Assembly: GCF_003352005.1 (NCBI RefSeq) | Contig: NZ_CP024848.1 | Coordinates: forward strand, 691,001 to 755,000 | Direction: 5' to 3' | DNA: 64,000 nucleotides | Source of the DNA: Oceanobacillus zhaokaii | GTDB taxonomy: Bacteria; Bacillota; Bacilli; Bacillales; Amphibacillaceae | Shown here: piece after piece, positions 43,747-52,460 of the stretch | Layout: each line of letters begins with the position of its first letter | How positions within the stretch are numbered: position 1 is the first letter of the stretch | Position numbers and translations under genes: made by a program | Notes under the pieces: generated by a model | What the model saw: the letters and a program-made list of their open reading frames with translations, nothing else | What the model was told of the DNA's origin: nothing | Database searches by the model: none

Positions 43747-46098
43747 GTGGGGGAGACAAAGCACACTGGTCCAATTAAATTGCCAACGAAACCAGACCCA
43801 TCACTTTGGGTTAGTAAAGTTCCATTTGGTTTGGGGAAAGTGAAGCCACATCATATTCGTGACACAATGAAAGTAGTTTGGGAGAATAAAGATAATCTGC
43901 CGTATGCAACGAGAATCCTCACACAAGGGGTATGTGATGGTTGTGCACTTGGAGTATCAGGACTTCATGATCAAACATTAACAGGCCCACATGTATGTAC
44001 AACCCGCTTAAATGTCCTAAGATTAAATACGATGTCAGCGATTGATGAAAAAATTTTACATGCTGATATTGCTGATTTACGCAAAATGGGCAGTACAGAA
44101 TTGCGTAAACTCGGCAGGATACCGTATCCACTTATCCGTCGACCGGGAGAAACGAAGTTTAGTCGTATCAGCTGGGATGATGCACTTGATAAAATTGCGG
44201 ACAAAATGAAAACGCTTAATCCGAAGAACTATGCTTTCTATACTACGTCAAGAGGAATCACCAACGAAGCATACTATACATTAGGAAAGGTTTCGAGATT
44301 TCTAGGTACGAACAATGTTGATAACGCATCACGTATTTGTCATTCTCCATCAAAAACAGCCTTAAATCGTTCTGTTGGTGTAGGTGCATCTACTTGTAAT
44401 TATAAAGATTGGATCGGTACAGATGTCCTGCTCTTTTGGGGTTCTGTTGCTGCAAATAATCAACCAGTTTCAACCAAATATATGTATGCAGCGAAGCGCA
44501 AAGGTACAAAAATTATCATTATTAATCCATATCACGAGCCATCGATGGATAATTACTGGGTTCCATCAATCGCGGAGTCTGCTTTATTTGGAACAAAAAT
44601 AGCGGATGATGTTTATCAAGTTAATATTGGTGGCGATATTGCTTTCATGCACGGAATTATGAAGCACTGGTTTGATATGGAGGAAGACATTCATGGATCA
44701 GCAATTGATCATGAATTTGTCTCAAGGCATGTGAATGGACTTGAGGAATTGAGAGAGAAAGTTATTGCCTATGACTGGGAACAGCTTGAAAAATCGTCGG
44801 GAATAACGAAAGAGCGAATGATTGAATTAGCTGAGCTCCTTGCTAAGTCAAAATCCGCAGTATTTGTCTGGTCGATGGGATTAACGCAGCACAGGTTCGG
44901 TACGGACAATATTTCACAAGTAGCGAATCTCGCATTGTTAAGAGGATTCTTAGGGAGAGAGCATTGTGGATTAATGCCAATACGCGGACATTCGGGAGTC
45001 CAAGGTTCAGGAGAAATGGGTGCAGATCCATTTGTGCTTCCCGGTGGTGGATTTGATGAAGCAAATCGAAGCAGGGTGGAGTCGATTTGGGGCTTTGATA
45101 TTCCGTTATGGCAAGGTGACATTGTTGGTGTCTCCTTAGAGAATGCTCTTCTTCCAGAGGATCATGAACGAAAGCTGCAGCTTTACTATTTATCTGGCGG
45201 TAATTTTCTAGAAACGATGCCGAACCCAGATTTTGTAAAGGAATGTTTAGAAAATGTAGATATACGTGTTCATCAGGATATCATTTTTAATACGTCGACA
45301 CTTGTAGATGCAAAGGAAGCAGTAATTGTTTTACCGGCAATGACACGATATGAGCAACCGGGTGGAGGAACATCTACTTCCACGGAGCGAATGGTATACT
45401 TTTCCCCGGAAATAAAAGGGCCACGTATTGAAGAAGCAAGGGCAGAATGGGAAATTTATGTTGAACTTGCGAAAAGAGTAAAACCAGAGGAAAAGCAACT
45501 AATTGATTTTAAAGATCCATTTGAAATCCGTGAGGAAATAGCGAAGGCAGCACCAAATTATGATGGAATCCAGCATTTGAAAGATAGGGGAGATCTCTTT
45601 CAATGGGGTGGCGCTTGGCTATGTGAAGACGGGATATGCCCAACAACAGATGGAAAAGGGAATCTCATTACAGTTGAGCTGCCAGAACTTCGCAAGCCAG
45701 AAGGTCACTTTTATGTGACATCCCGACGAGGGAAACAATTTAATTCGATGATTTACAACGATACAGACCCATTCAATGACGCGGATCGTTATGACCTGCT
45801 TCTAAGTGAAGCAGATGCAACAGAGTTAGGCATAAAAGAAGGTGACGCCGTTGTCGCCTTTAATCAATATGGTACATTTCATGGTCGTGCAAAATTTGTA
45901 GAAATAAGACAAGGAAATGTTGAAGTGCATTGGCCAGAAGGAAATGCACTTATACCTAAAGGGGTTTATGAAAAATATGCAGGTATACCGGAATACAATG
46001 CAGCTGTTATCGTGGAGAAGGCGGAAACATATTTTGCACATAAAGATACCAAATATGCTGAAAAGAGAGTAGAGGAGCTTGAGATGGAAATAAGCTAG
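43747..46098 (+). CDS. FdhF/YdeP-family molybdopterin oxidoreductase (putative formate dehydrogenase alpha)
   Basis: Bis-MGD molybdoenzyme of 783 aa in the Fdh-alpha-like/YdeP group. N-terminal cysteines CDGCALG plus a later HVC suggest an Fe-S site. The candidate Mo-ligand Cys is in NASRICHSPSK. MGD-binding stretches include SRGITNEAYYTLGK, FWGSVAANNQP and RGHSGVQGSGEMGADP, and a C-terminal MoPt-binding domain follows. No beta or gamma subunit is adjacent. The GTG at 43747 follows GGAGG at 7 nt and fits the family start better than the ATG at 43714. fdhD follows at 10 bp, consistent with a real formate dehydrogenase, but YdeP-type members have uncertain activity. Confidence 0.82.
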   Translation: MGETKHTGPIKLPTKPDPSLWVSKVPFGLGKVKPHHIRDTMKVVWENKDNLPYATRILTQGVCDGCALGVSGLHDQTLTGPHVCTTRLNVLRLNTMSAIDEKILHADIADLRKMGSTELRKLGRIPYPLIRRPGETKFSRISWDDALDKIADKMKTLNPKNYAFYTTSRGITNEAYYTLGKVSRFLGTNNVDNASRICHSPSKTALNRSVGVGASTCNYKDWIGTDVLLFWGSVAANNQPVSTKYMYAAKRKGTKIIIINPYHEPSMDNYWVPSIAESALFGTKIADDVYQVNIGGDIAFMHGIMKHWFDMEEDIHGSAIDHEFVSRHVNGLEELREKVIAYDWEQLEKSSGITKERMIELAELLAKSKSAVFVWSMGLTQHRFGTDNISQVANLALLRGFLGREHCGLMPIRGHSGVQGSGEMGADPFVLPGGGFDEANRSRVESIWGFDIPLWQGDIVGVSLENALLPEDHERKLQLYYLSGGNFLETMPNPDFVKECLENVDIRVHQDIIFNTSTLVDAKEAVIVLPAMTRYEQPGGGTSTSTERMVYFSPEIKGPRIEEARAEWEIYVELAKRVKPEEKQLIDFKDPFEIREEIAKAAPNYDGIQHLKDRGDLFQWGGAWLCEDGICPTTDGKGNLITVELPELRKPEGHFYVTSRRGKQFNSMIYNDTDPFNDADRYDLLLSEADATELGIKEGDAVVAFNQYGTFHGRAKFVEIRQGNVEVHWPEGNALIPKGVYEKYAGIPEYNAAVIVEKAETYFAHKDTKYAEKRVEELEMEIS

Positions 46099-46108
46099 GG
46101 GGGATAGA

Positions 46109-46912
46109 ATGAATGATGTGAAGGAGAATAGCTGGGAAATTATCCGATTTGATGGAGATTCAAAGTCTGTTTTAAAAGAGGATGTTGCAATCGAGAAGCC
46201 ATTTACCATTGTGTTAAATGGGGAGGAGTTTGCAACAATCGTATGTACACCAACGGATCTTCAGGATCTTATCATAGGATTTCTTGCTGCAGAAGGGGTT
46301 ATTCGTTTCTATGATGAAATTAAATCGATCAGCATCGATGAGAAACTTGGCTTTTCCTACGTTCAATTGAATAAGGATTTAGACGTCATTCAACTTGATC
46401 ACTCCAAACGGTTCATCGGTTCTTGTTGCGGGAAAAGCCGGCAGTTTTATTTTAAGAGTGATGTTCGAACAGCGAAGACGATTACTAGTAAACTTACAAT
46501 TTCTGTGAATCAATGTTTTACCTTAATGAAAGAACTACAAACGAAATCAGAGCAATTTATTAAAACAGGTGGCGTTCATAATGCTGCACTAGCAACTCAG
46601 AATGAGCTTATTATGATCCGCTCCGATATTGGCCGACATAATGCACTGGATAAATTATATGGGCATGTTATCCAAAATAGAATTGGACTCAGTGATAAAT
46701 TAGTAGTTTTTAGCGGAAGAATTTCCTCTGAAGTATTGCTGAAGATCTCAAAGATGGGTGTGGGGATTCTTATTTCTAAATCAGCACCGACCGATCTTGC
46801 ATTACAACTTGCAGATGATTTAGGAATTACGGCGATTGGCTTTGCACGTGGCAATCGATTAAATATTTATACTCATCCCTATCGAATTAGTGAAGCAAGC
46901 AATCACCCTTAA
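46109..46912 (+). CDS. fdhD: Formate dehydrogenase accessory sulfurtransferase FdhD
   Basis: Protein of 267 aa that passes sulfur from a cysteine desulfurase to the Mo-bis-MGD cofactor, as formate dehydrogenases require. The reactive loop is GSCCGKSRQ, with C106 and C107 in the pattern seen in Bacilli. Other conserved parts are FLAAEGVI, KTGGVHNAAL, SDIGRHNALDKLYG, VFSGRISSEVLLK, ISKSAPTDLA and GFARGNRLNIYTHP. It lies 10 bp after the molybdoenzyme gene with a GGGGGG ribosome site, so the two are co-expressed. A terminator follows at 46982. Confidence 0.95.
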   Translation: MNDVKENSWEIIRFDGDSKSVLKEDVAIEKPFTIVLNGEEFATIVCTPTDLQDLIIGFLAAEGVIRFYDEIKSISIDEKLGFSYVQLNKDLDVIQLDHSKRFIGSCCGKSRQFYFKSDVRTAKTITSKLTISVNQCFTLMKELQTKSEQFIKTGGVHNAALATQNELIMIRSDIGRHNALDKLYGHVIQNRIGLSDKLVVFSGRISSEVLLKISKMGVGILISKSAPTDLALQLADDLGITAIGFARGNRLNIYTHPYRISEASNHP

Positions 46913-46981
46913 AGGAATATAATTCCTGAAGTTTCACTTAATTAAAAATGGGTTATGAATTATAATCAAATATTCTATGAG

Positions 46982-47031
46982 GTGGTTGCTATTATTCCTG
47001 TCGTTTCTGGAATGATAGAGCCACTTTTTTT
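46982..47031 (+). terminator. Terminator after fdhD
   Basis: GTGGTTGCTATTATTCC pairs, with one bulge and G-U pairs, with GGAATGATAGAGCCAC, followed by seven T. The remaining spacer to 47249 has only AT-rich promoter-like sequence. Confidence 0.75.
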
Positions 47032-47249
47032 CTATTTTATCATTGTAAATTAAAACTATTCCTGCTGTGGGAGGTGAGTTTATTTACTATTTTGTTCATG
47101 AAAATGTAAGAAAGCCAATATATAAAATTGCCTATTCTCATGATATACTTACTATAGTAATTATTATAAACTGGGACCTTTCTGCTACACCATAGGGGTT
47201 TGATTAAGGCTAAACTTTAGTTTTCTAAATTTGAAAAGGATGAGTAAGA

Positions 47250-48185
47250 TTGAACGAACATATAAATTCTTCTACTGTAACACTTAACAATCCGATAGCA
47301 GGACAAAGGACAACAATCATTCAAGATATAAAATCGCTTGTTAAGTTCATTGTATTAATCGCAAATGTGCTTCCTGTAATTGCTGGATTTTGGCTAGCAC
47401 TCCATTTTACGAATACCTCACTAACAGAACATTTGGGTACTTTTTTGTTAACAATTGGTGGGAGTGGACTAGTCATTGCTGGTGCTCTAATTCTTAATAA
47501 CTGGTATGATGTTGACATTGATACGGTAATGGAAAGGACGAAACAACGTCCGACTGTTACGGGGAATTTCTCGCTTAGAGCGGTTCTCATAATGGGTATA
47601 GCAGCTTCTGTGCTTGGATTTATTCTTCTATTATTCACATCGATTTCGGCAGTAATTTATGCACTCATTGGCTGGATTACGTATGTTTTCTTTTACACGA
47701 TGTGGACGAAGCGAAGATATACTTGGAATACAATTATCGGCAGTGTTTCTGGTGCTGTTACCCCGTTGATAGGCTGGGCAGCAATTGATGCAAGCTTTCA
47801 TATTGTTCCATTTGCATTATTCCTTTTATTATTTATTTGGCAAATGCCACATACGTATGCCATTGCCATCAAGAAAAATGATGAATATAAGGCGGCAAAG
47901 GTTGCAATGCTACCTGCTGTACGTGGATTTAAAGTAACAAAAGTTCATATGGTTATCTATATTGCATTACTGTTTCCAATACCATTTTTATTGTCATCAT
48001 TAGGTACGACATTTATGGTTATTGCTTCCATACTTAATGCCGCCTGGTTAGCTTTAGCAATCAGAGGATTCTATATGAAAGATAATTATAAATGGGCAAA
48101 TTGGAATTTCCTTTATTCCGTCAACTATATGACGATTTTATTTTTATTAATGATTTTTGTAACGCTGCCCATATTTTATAATTAA
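47250..48185 (+). CDS. cyoE: Protoheme IX farnesyltransferase (heme O synthase)
   Basis: Polytopic membrane prenyltransferase of 311 aa that adds farnesyl to heme b to make heme O for terminal oxidases (CtaB/CyoE). The prenyl-diphosphate/Mg motif is NNWYDVDIDTVMERTKQRP. The second motif area is WTKRRYTWNTIIGSVSGAVTPLIGW, with QMPHTYAIAIKKNDEY following. About eight membrane helices are visible. The TTG start follows AAAAGGATGAG. No cytochrome oxidase genes are adjacent, so this may be a second, dispersed copy. Confidence 0.92.
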   Translation: MNEHINSSTVTLNNPIAGQRTTIIQDIKSLVKFIVLIANVLPVIAGFWLALHFTNTSLTEHLGTFLLTIGGSGLVIAGALILNNWYDVDIDTVMERTKQRPTVTGNFSLRAVLIMGIAASVLGFILLLFTSISAVIYALIGWITYVFFYTMWTKRRYTWNTIIGSVSGAVTPLIGWAAIDASFHIVPFALFLLLFIWQMPHTYAIAIKKNDEYKAAKVAMLPAVRGFKVTKVHMVIYIALLFPIPFLLSSLGTTFMVIASILNAAWLALAIRGFYMKDNYKWANWNFLYSVNYMTILFLLMIFVTLPIFYN

Positions 48186-48358
48186 CAATATATATTAAAA
48201 ATTGCAGGGAGATTCGGAAGCCGAATCTCCCTTTTCCTATTGAACTGTAGTTTAAGATTTTGCTAGGAGAAATCTTCCGTACTTAAATTCTCCATCAAGA
48301 ATATTATACCAATTGGGCAGTTAGAGTAGTGTTAATTGATAATGGAGGAGGTGCTGCA

Positions 48359-48661
48359 ATGTTTATTATGATGAGAAACATGGTGGTTACAGAGGAAGGG
48401 GTCGAACAAGTAATAAATAAGTTTGGCATAGATGGAATTATTGAAGAACAGGAAGGATTCATCGATTTATCCGTCATGGAGAAGAAATCGCGAAGTGATG
48501 AAAAGGAAGTTATTGTCATGATTCGCTGGGAAACAGAGGAACACTGGAAACAATGGGAGAAAAGTGACGCCCATATTGCAGGTCATAAAGCAAATCGTGG
48601 GAAGCCAAAACCTGATTATATAATTAGTTCAGATGCAGGCTTATATCGAGTGAGAAAGTAA
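48359..48661 (+). CDS. hmoA: HmoA-like heme-degrading monooxygenase (ABM domain)
   Basis: Small protein of 100 aa with the antibiotic-biosynthesis-monooxygenase ferredoxin-like fold. It carries the Bacillus HmoA pattern IIEEQEGFIDLSVMEKK, VIVMIRWETEEHWKQWEKSDAH, and GHKANRGKPKPDYI. HmoA/IsdG proteins open heme to release iron. The ATG at 48359 follows GGAGGAGG at 7 nt; a frame open from 48329 is rejected. It lies directly after heme O synthase, so both products deal with heme, though a terminator-free 170-bp gap leaves co-transcription open. Confidence 0.82.
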   Translation: MFIMMRNMVVTEEGVEQVINKFGIDGIIEEQEGFIDLSVMEKKSRSDEKEVIVMIRWETEEHWKQWEKSDAHIAGHKANRGKPKPDYIISSDAGLYRVRK

Positions 48662-48663
48662 AA

Positions 48664-48709
48664 ACAAGCAAGCTAGTGTAAATGATCACTAGCTTGCTTG
48701 TTTTTTTAG
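48664..48709. terminator. Bidirectional terminator after hmoA
   Basis: AAACAAGCAAGCTAGTG pairs perfectly with CACTAGCTTGCTTGTTT over 17 bp and is followed by a T-run; the next gene converges. Confidence 0.92.
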
Positions 48710-48769
48710 TAGTCTAAAAAATGTAAACGTTACAACAGCGTTCAACTTGAATTGCTAGGAGCCTATTTG

Positions 48770-49690
48770 TTAACGATGATTTGTATAAACATTAGCTTTT
48801 GATATTTGCTTTAACTGGTTATATACTTCATCAGTTAATTTCTGCGAGTCGTGATTTTCGATATTTTCCCTGACCTGTTCTATTGAGCTTGCACCATATA
48901 CAGCCGTAGCAATAGCTTGGTGCTTCAGAACGTATTTTAATGCGAGTGTGTTTTGGGATGACTTACCTCCCATTAGTTGGGAAATAGCTTGCTGAAGATC
49001 TAGTAATTCTGTATAGGAATAATCGAGATACCCTTCACTTCCTTTTCTTTCAATGAGCTTCTCGCCATGGTTACTTAACATTCCTTTTGCAAGTGGGCCT
49101 CTTGCTAGTACGCTAATTCCATTAGTATGAAGGAGATCTAATATTGTTTCTTCTGGCCTGCGATCGAGCAGGCTATATTGTGTCATCACACCATCAATCG
49201 ATGAACGCTCAATATATTCTCTGATGACATTCGGGCGAATGGAAGAAATTCCATAAGCACGAATCAAGCCTGCTTTTTTCAAACCTTCAAATGCTTCAAT
49301 TGTTTCGTCGATTGGATCATCGATTGTACCTCCATGTAACATGTAGAAATCAATATAATCTGTTTGCAATCGTTTTAAACTTTCTTTAACGGCTTGCTCG
49401 ATATATCTTTTTGATGGATCCCAAAACCATGTTTTTCCGTCACAGTTAAAACGGTTTCCAACTTTTGTGGAGAGGATAAGTTGACTTCTTTTACCTTTAA
49501 TCGCTTCTCCAATAATTTCCTCATTTCTCCCGAAGTCATATAAATCAGCGGTATCTAGGTGATTAATTCCATAATCGGTTGCAAAATCGATGATTGCCTT
49601 AGCTTTATTCAAGTCCGTTCCAAGAGACATACAGCCTAATGTTAGCTCCGATATCATGATATCGGATTTTCCTAATCTGTTTTTCTTCAT
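48770..49690 (-). CDS. Aldo/keto reductase
   Basis: NADPH-dependent TIM-barrel oxidoreductase of 306 aa. The catalytic tetrad is visible: Asp and Tyr in HLDTADLYDFGRNEE, Lys in LILSTKVGNRF, and His in YIDFYMLHGGTIDDP. The C-terminal cofactor region includes AVYGASSIEQVREN. The substrate is unknown; members act on sugar aldehydes, methylglyoxal or ketones. It stands alone, and its start follows GGAGTGTAATTC on the minus strand. Confidence 0.9.
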   Translation of the reverse strand: MKKNRLGKSDIMISELTLGCMSLGTDLNKAKAIIDFATDYGINHLDTADLYDFGRNEEIIGEAIKGKRSQLILSTKVGNRFNCDGKTWFWDPSKRYIEQAVKESLKRLQTDYIDFYMLHGGTIDDPIDETIEAFEGLKKAGLIRAYGISSIRPNVIREYIERSSIDGVMTQYSLLDRRPEETILDLLHTNGISVLARGPLAKGMLSNHGEKLIERKGSEGYLDYSYTELLDLQQAISQLMGGKSSQNTLALKYVLKHQAIATAVYGASSIEQVRENIENHDSQKLTDEVYNQLKQISKANVYTNHR

Positions 49691-49717
49691 GAATTACACT
49701 CCGTTTCTACTTTATGC

Positions 49718-49918
49718 TTGTCTATTATTGTAAGGAGACCGTGCATAGAAAACAACTTTTTAAACGAATCGATTAAAAAGACATTGATTGAGATCGTTGC
49801 ATGTGAATATAATTTTAATGAACATTCCACATGCAGCGGTTCATTCAAACTGTTATGCGATATTACAGAATTGGTACCGGTACTGAATGACTGTCAAAAC
49901 AATGTGGATTTGCTATAG
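49718..49918 (+). CDS. Possible small cysteine-containing protein
   Basis: A 66-codon frame with protein-like composition: ENNFLNESIKKTLIEIVACEY, then STCSGSFKLLCDITELVPVLNDC. It is unclear where translation starts. A TTG at 49718 has no ribosome site, while AAGGAG at 49731 precedes only non-standard codons in this frame. No family is recognised. It might be an old reading frame in the divergent aldo/keto reductase-pirin spacer. A perfect palindrome GTACCGGTAC lies at 49874-49883. Confidence 0.25.
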   Translation: MSIIVRRPCIENNFLNESIKKTLIEIVACEYNFNEHSTCSGSFKLLCDITELVPVLNDCQNNVDLL

Positions 49919-49948
49919 TTAAGGAAAGTAGTATGAAGGAGAAAGTAT

Positions 49949-50683
49949 ATGTTGATTAAACTCGGTACTGAAAACCATAAACAGCCCTTTAAGGATCCAA
50001 TTTCGATTACTCGTGTGCAGCCAGGGGAAATCTTCCAGGAGAAAGGAAGAGATTCTGCATTTGGCCCTTTAAGTATCATTGACCACGCGGTGATGAGAAA
50101 AGGAATTAAGATAAAAATGCATGAGCATGTAAATGATGAAATACTGAGTTATGTTAGTCATGGCGTTTCTCATCATAAAGACTCGGCTGGTTTTGAAGCA
50201 CCAATTGCTCCCGGAAAATTGATGCTGATGAATGCCGGCTCAAGTTTCTGGCATGAAGAAAAAGTCGAGGATGGTTACGTTGAAATGTTGCAGATTTTTA
50301 TCCGTCCTCGAGAAACTGATCTGAAACCCGGGATTCAATTTCATGATAAGCCAGTAGATCACTCGGACTGGTATGTAATGGTCGGTCCAGAAAATAGTGA
50401 AGCACCGCTGCACGTGAGACAATCCGTATATATATTAGACGCACACCCTAAAGCAGGAGAAACACTAGAAATCCCTGTTTATCAAGGATTAACACCATTC
50501 TTATATGTGATGAGCGGGGATATTACTAGCGGGGACTTAAAGATTGGCAGACAGGAATCAATAACAGATTTAGAAAATCCGCTCCCAAGCGTAACTGCTA
50601 TCAAGAATACGACAATCGTTCTATTTTTAGTTGATATGAACGCAGAAATGTCGATGGCTGGAACGATTAGTGGACTTAAATAA
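49949..50683 (+). CDS. Pirin family protein (YhaK/quercetinase-like)
   Basis: Bicupin protein of 244 aa. The N-terminal cupin holds FGPLSIIDHAVMRKGIKIKMHEHVNDEILSYV, then GVSHHKDSAG, with His residues placed to bind a metal. It then has MLMNAGSSFWHEEKV and LQIFIRPRE. The C-terminal cupin is degenerate, as usual. Members act as redox sensors or as quercetin dioxygenases; which applies here is unknown. The ATG follows GAAGGAG. A terminator follows at 50731. Confidence 0.82.
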   Translation: MLIKLGTENHKQPFKDPISITRVQPGEIFQEKGRDSAFGPLSIIDHAVMRKGIKIKMHEHVNDEILSYVSHGVSHHKDSAGFEAPIAPGKLMLMNAGSSFWHEEKVEDGYVEMLQIFIRPRETDLKPGIQFHDKPVDHSDWYVMVGPENSEAPLHVRQSVYILDAHPKAGETLEIPVYQGLTPFLYVMSGDITSGDLKIGRQESITDLENPLPSVTAIKNTTIVLFLVDMNAEMSMAGTISGLK

Positions 50684-50730
50684 ATATATGAATACCTAAT
50701 AACTATACGAATCGAAATAAATAAGAAAAT

Positions 50731-50767
50731 CGCTCCATCTTAAATTGAGATGAAGCGTTTTTTTGTA
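50731..50767 (+). terminator. Terminator after the pirin gene
   Basis: CGCTCCATCT pairs with AGATGAAGCG (one mismatch) around TAAATTG and is followed by seven T. Confidence 0.8.
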
Positions 50768-50903
50768 TAAAAATAACCAAAAATGGGAAAAAGAAGTGGA
50801 GATAGATTTCCTAAATGGATTAGAAAAAGCTTTAGAATATTTCACTCTACATAACTGCAATTATAGCTGTTTCTAATGGCTTCAAAACTGAGGTGAAAGT
50901 AAA

Positions 50904-52460
50904 ATGCCACGAACTTCCTTTTTTAATCGCCGAAAGATGAAAACGAAAAAGCCGGAACAACAAAATCAAATAAAAACTGGGATTGAATTAGGAACAGAAT
51001 TAAAAGAAAACCTGAATAATATCAAGACATTATTAGATAAACCAAATGATTTGGTTATTCGCGAGACGTCCTTAGGTGGAACGGATTATAAATGTGCGAT
51101 CGTCTATCTAAGTGGATTGGTTGATCAAAATCTTGTGAATAACAATATTTTAAAAGTTATTCAATCTAACAAAAGTGAGATTGATTCAAGCAGAATCGAT
51201 GAAGTTTTTCAAGAAATAATTGCAATTACAGATATAAAAAAGGGCAACAAGTTTGACGAGGTTATCTATTCCTTATTATCAGGAAGTACTTTATTTTATT
51301 TAGATGGAATGGATACTGTACTAATCCTGGCCACTTCCGGCAGGGAAGAGCGCTCGATTGAAGAACCTCAATCAGAGGCATTAATACGTGGACCAAGAGA
51401 AGGATTTGTTGAAAGTGTCCAAACAAATATAGCATTAATCCGTCAAGATATTAAGAATCCAAATTTGCGATTCAAATCGCATGACGTAGGAAAGATATCC
51501 AAGCGAACGATTGTGGTTAGTTATATTGATGGCATTGTCAATCCAATTATTTTGCAGGAAGTAAACCGCAGATTGAAATCGATTGATTTAGACGTTGTGT
51601 CGGAATCGGGGTTTGTAGAGCAATGGATTGAGGATAGCTTCTTATCACCATTTCCACAAATGATTAATACGGAAAGACCTGATAGGGTATCAAGTGCACT
51701 GTTACAGGGAAAAGTGGGGATTCTAGTAGATGGGACCCCGTTTGCCTTGATTGCACCGATTACATATAGTGAAACATTAAAATCATTGGAAGATTATTAT
51801 GAACGATGGATTGTTGGAACACTAATCCGGTTGCTTCGCTATGTTGGAACCTTTATTGCTTTATTTTTGCCTGCTATTTATATTGCCTTGGTTTCCTATC
51901 ATCAAGGCTTAATACCAACCCAGCTCGCATTTTCTATTGCCACAACTAGAGAAGGGGTACCTTTTCCATCATTTGTAGAGGCAATGTTAATGATCATCAC
52001 GATGGAAATATTACAGGAAGCGGGCGCGCGTTTACCGAAGAACTTAGGTCAGACAATTGGGATTGTTGGTGGATTAGTTATCGGAGAATCGGCGGTCAGT
52101 GCAAATATTGTGAGTCCGATTATGGTTATTGTCGTAGCGCTGACAGCAATTTCCTCATTTACAAATCCAAGTTATAGTGCGGGCATTGGCTTTCGAATGC
52201 TGCGATTTTTCTTCATGATTGCTGCGGCAATATTTGGTCTTTACGGTATTATCCTCGCCTATATTATGCTAAATATTCACATTGTTAATTTGAAAAGCTT
52301 TGGTATACCATACTCCACACCTTTTGCACCAGCCTTATTAAAGGACTGGAAGGACTCTGCTATCCGCGCGCCAATTACAATGTTAGAGAAGCAACCAACC
52401 TATATGAAGATAGAGGATAAAAAGAAGAAGTCAACTGGAGAGGAGAAAAAACAAACATGA
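50904..52460 (+). CDS. Spore germinant receptor A subunit (GerA/GerK family)
   Basis: Inner-membrane protein of spores, 518 aa. It has a large hydrophilic N-terminal domain (about residues 1-290) with IVYLSGLVDQNLVNNNIL, then RGPREGFVESVQTNIALIRQDI. Four to five C-terminal helices follow (about 300-470), including YIALVSYHQGLIPTQLAFSIA and PFPSFVEAMLMIITMEILQEAGARLP. With B and C subunits it senses a germinant such as an amino acid or sugar. It is first in a four-gene overlapping operon. The paralog group cannot be fixed by eye, so no symbol is given. The ATG follows GAGGTGA. Confidence 0.93.
   Translation: MPRTSFFNRRKMKTKKPEQQNQIKTGIELGTELKENLNNIKTLLDKPNDLVIRETSLGGTDYKCAIVYLSGLVDQNLVNNNILKVIQSNKSEIDSSRIDEVFQEIIAITDIKKGNKFDEVIYSLLSGSTLFYLDGMDTVLILATSGREERSIEEPQSEALIRGPREGFVESVQTNIALIRQDIKNPNLRFKSHDVGKISKRTIVVSYIDGIVNPIILQEVNRRLKSIDLDVVSESGFVEQWIEDSFLSPFPQMINTERPDRVSSALLQGKVGILVDGTPFALIAPITYSETLKSLEDYYERWIVGTLIRLLRYVGTFIALFLPAIYIALVSYHQGLIPTQLAFSIATTREGVPFPSFVEAMLMIITMEILQEAGARLPKNLGQTIGIVGGLVIGESAVSANIVSPIMVIVVALTAISSFTNPSYSAGIGFRMLRFFFMIAAAIFGLYGIILAYIMLNIHIVNLKSFGIPYSTPFAPALLKDWKDSAIRAPITMLEKQPTYMKIEDKKKKSTGEEKKQT

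Noticed and set aside
50820..50904. SigG promoter for the germinant-receptor operon (CATAACT box)
   Set aside because: No matching -35 box lies at 17-18 bp; the sequence is too weak to claim, although SigG control is expected.
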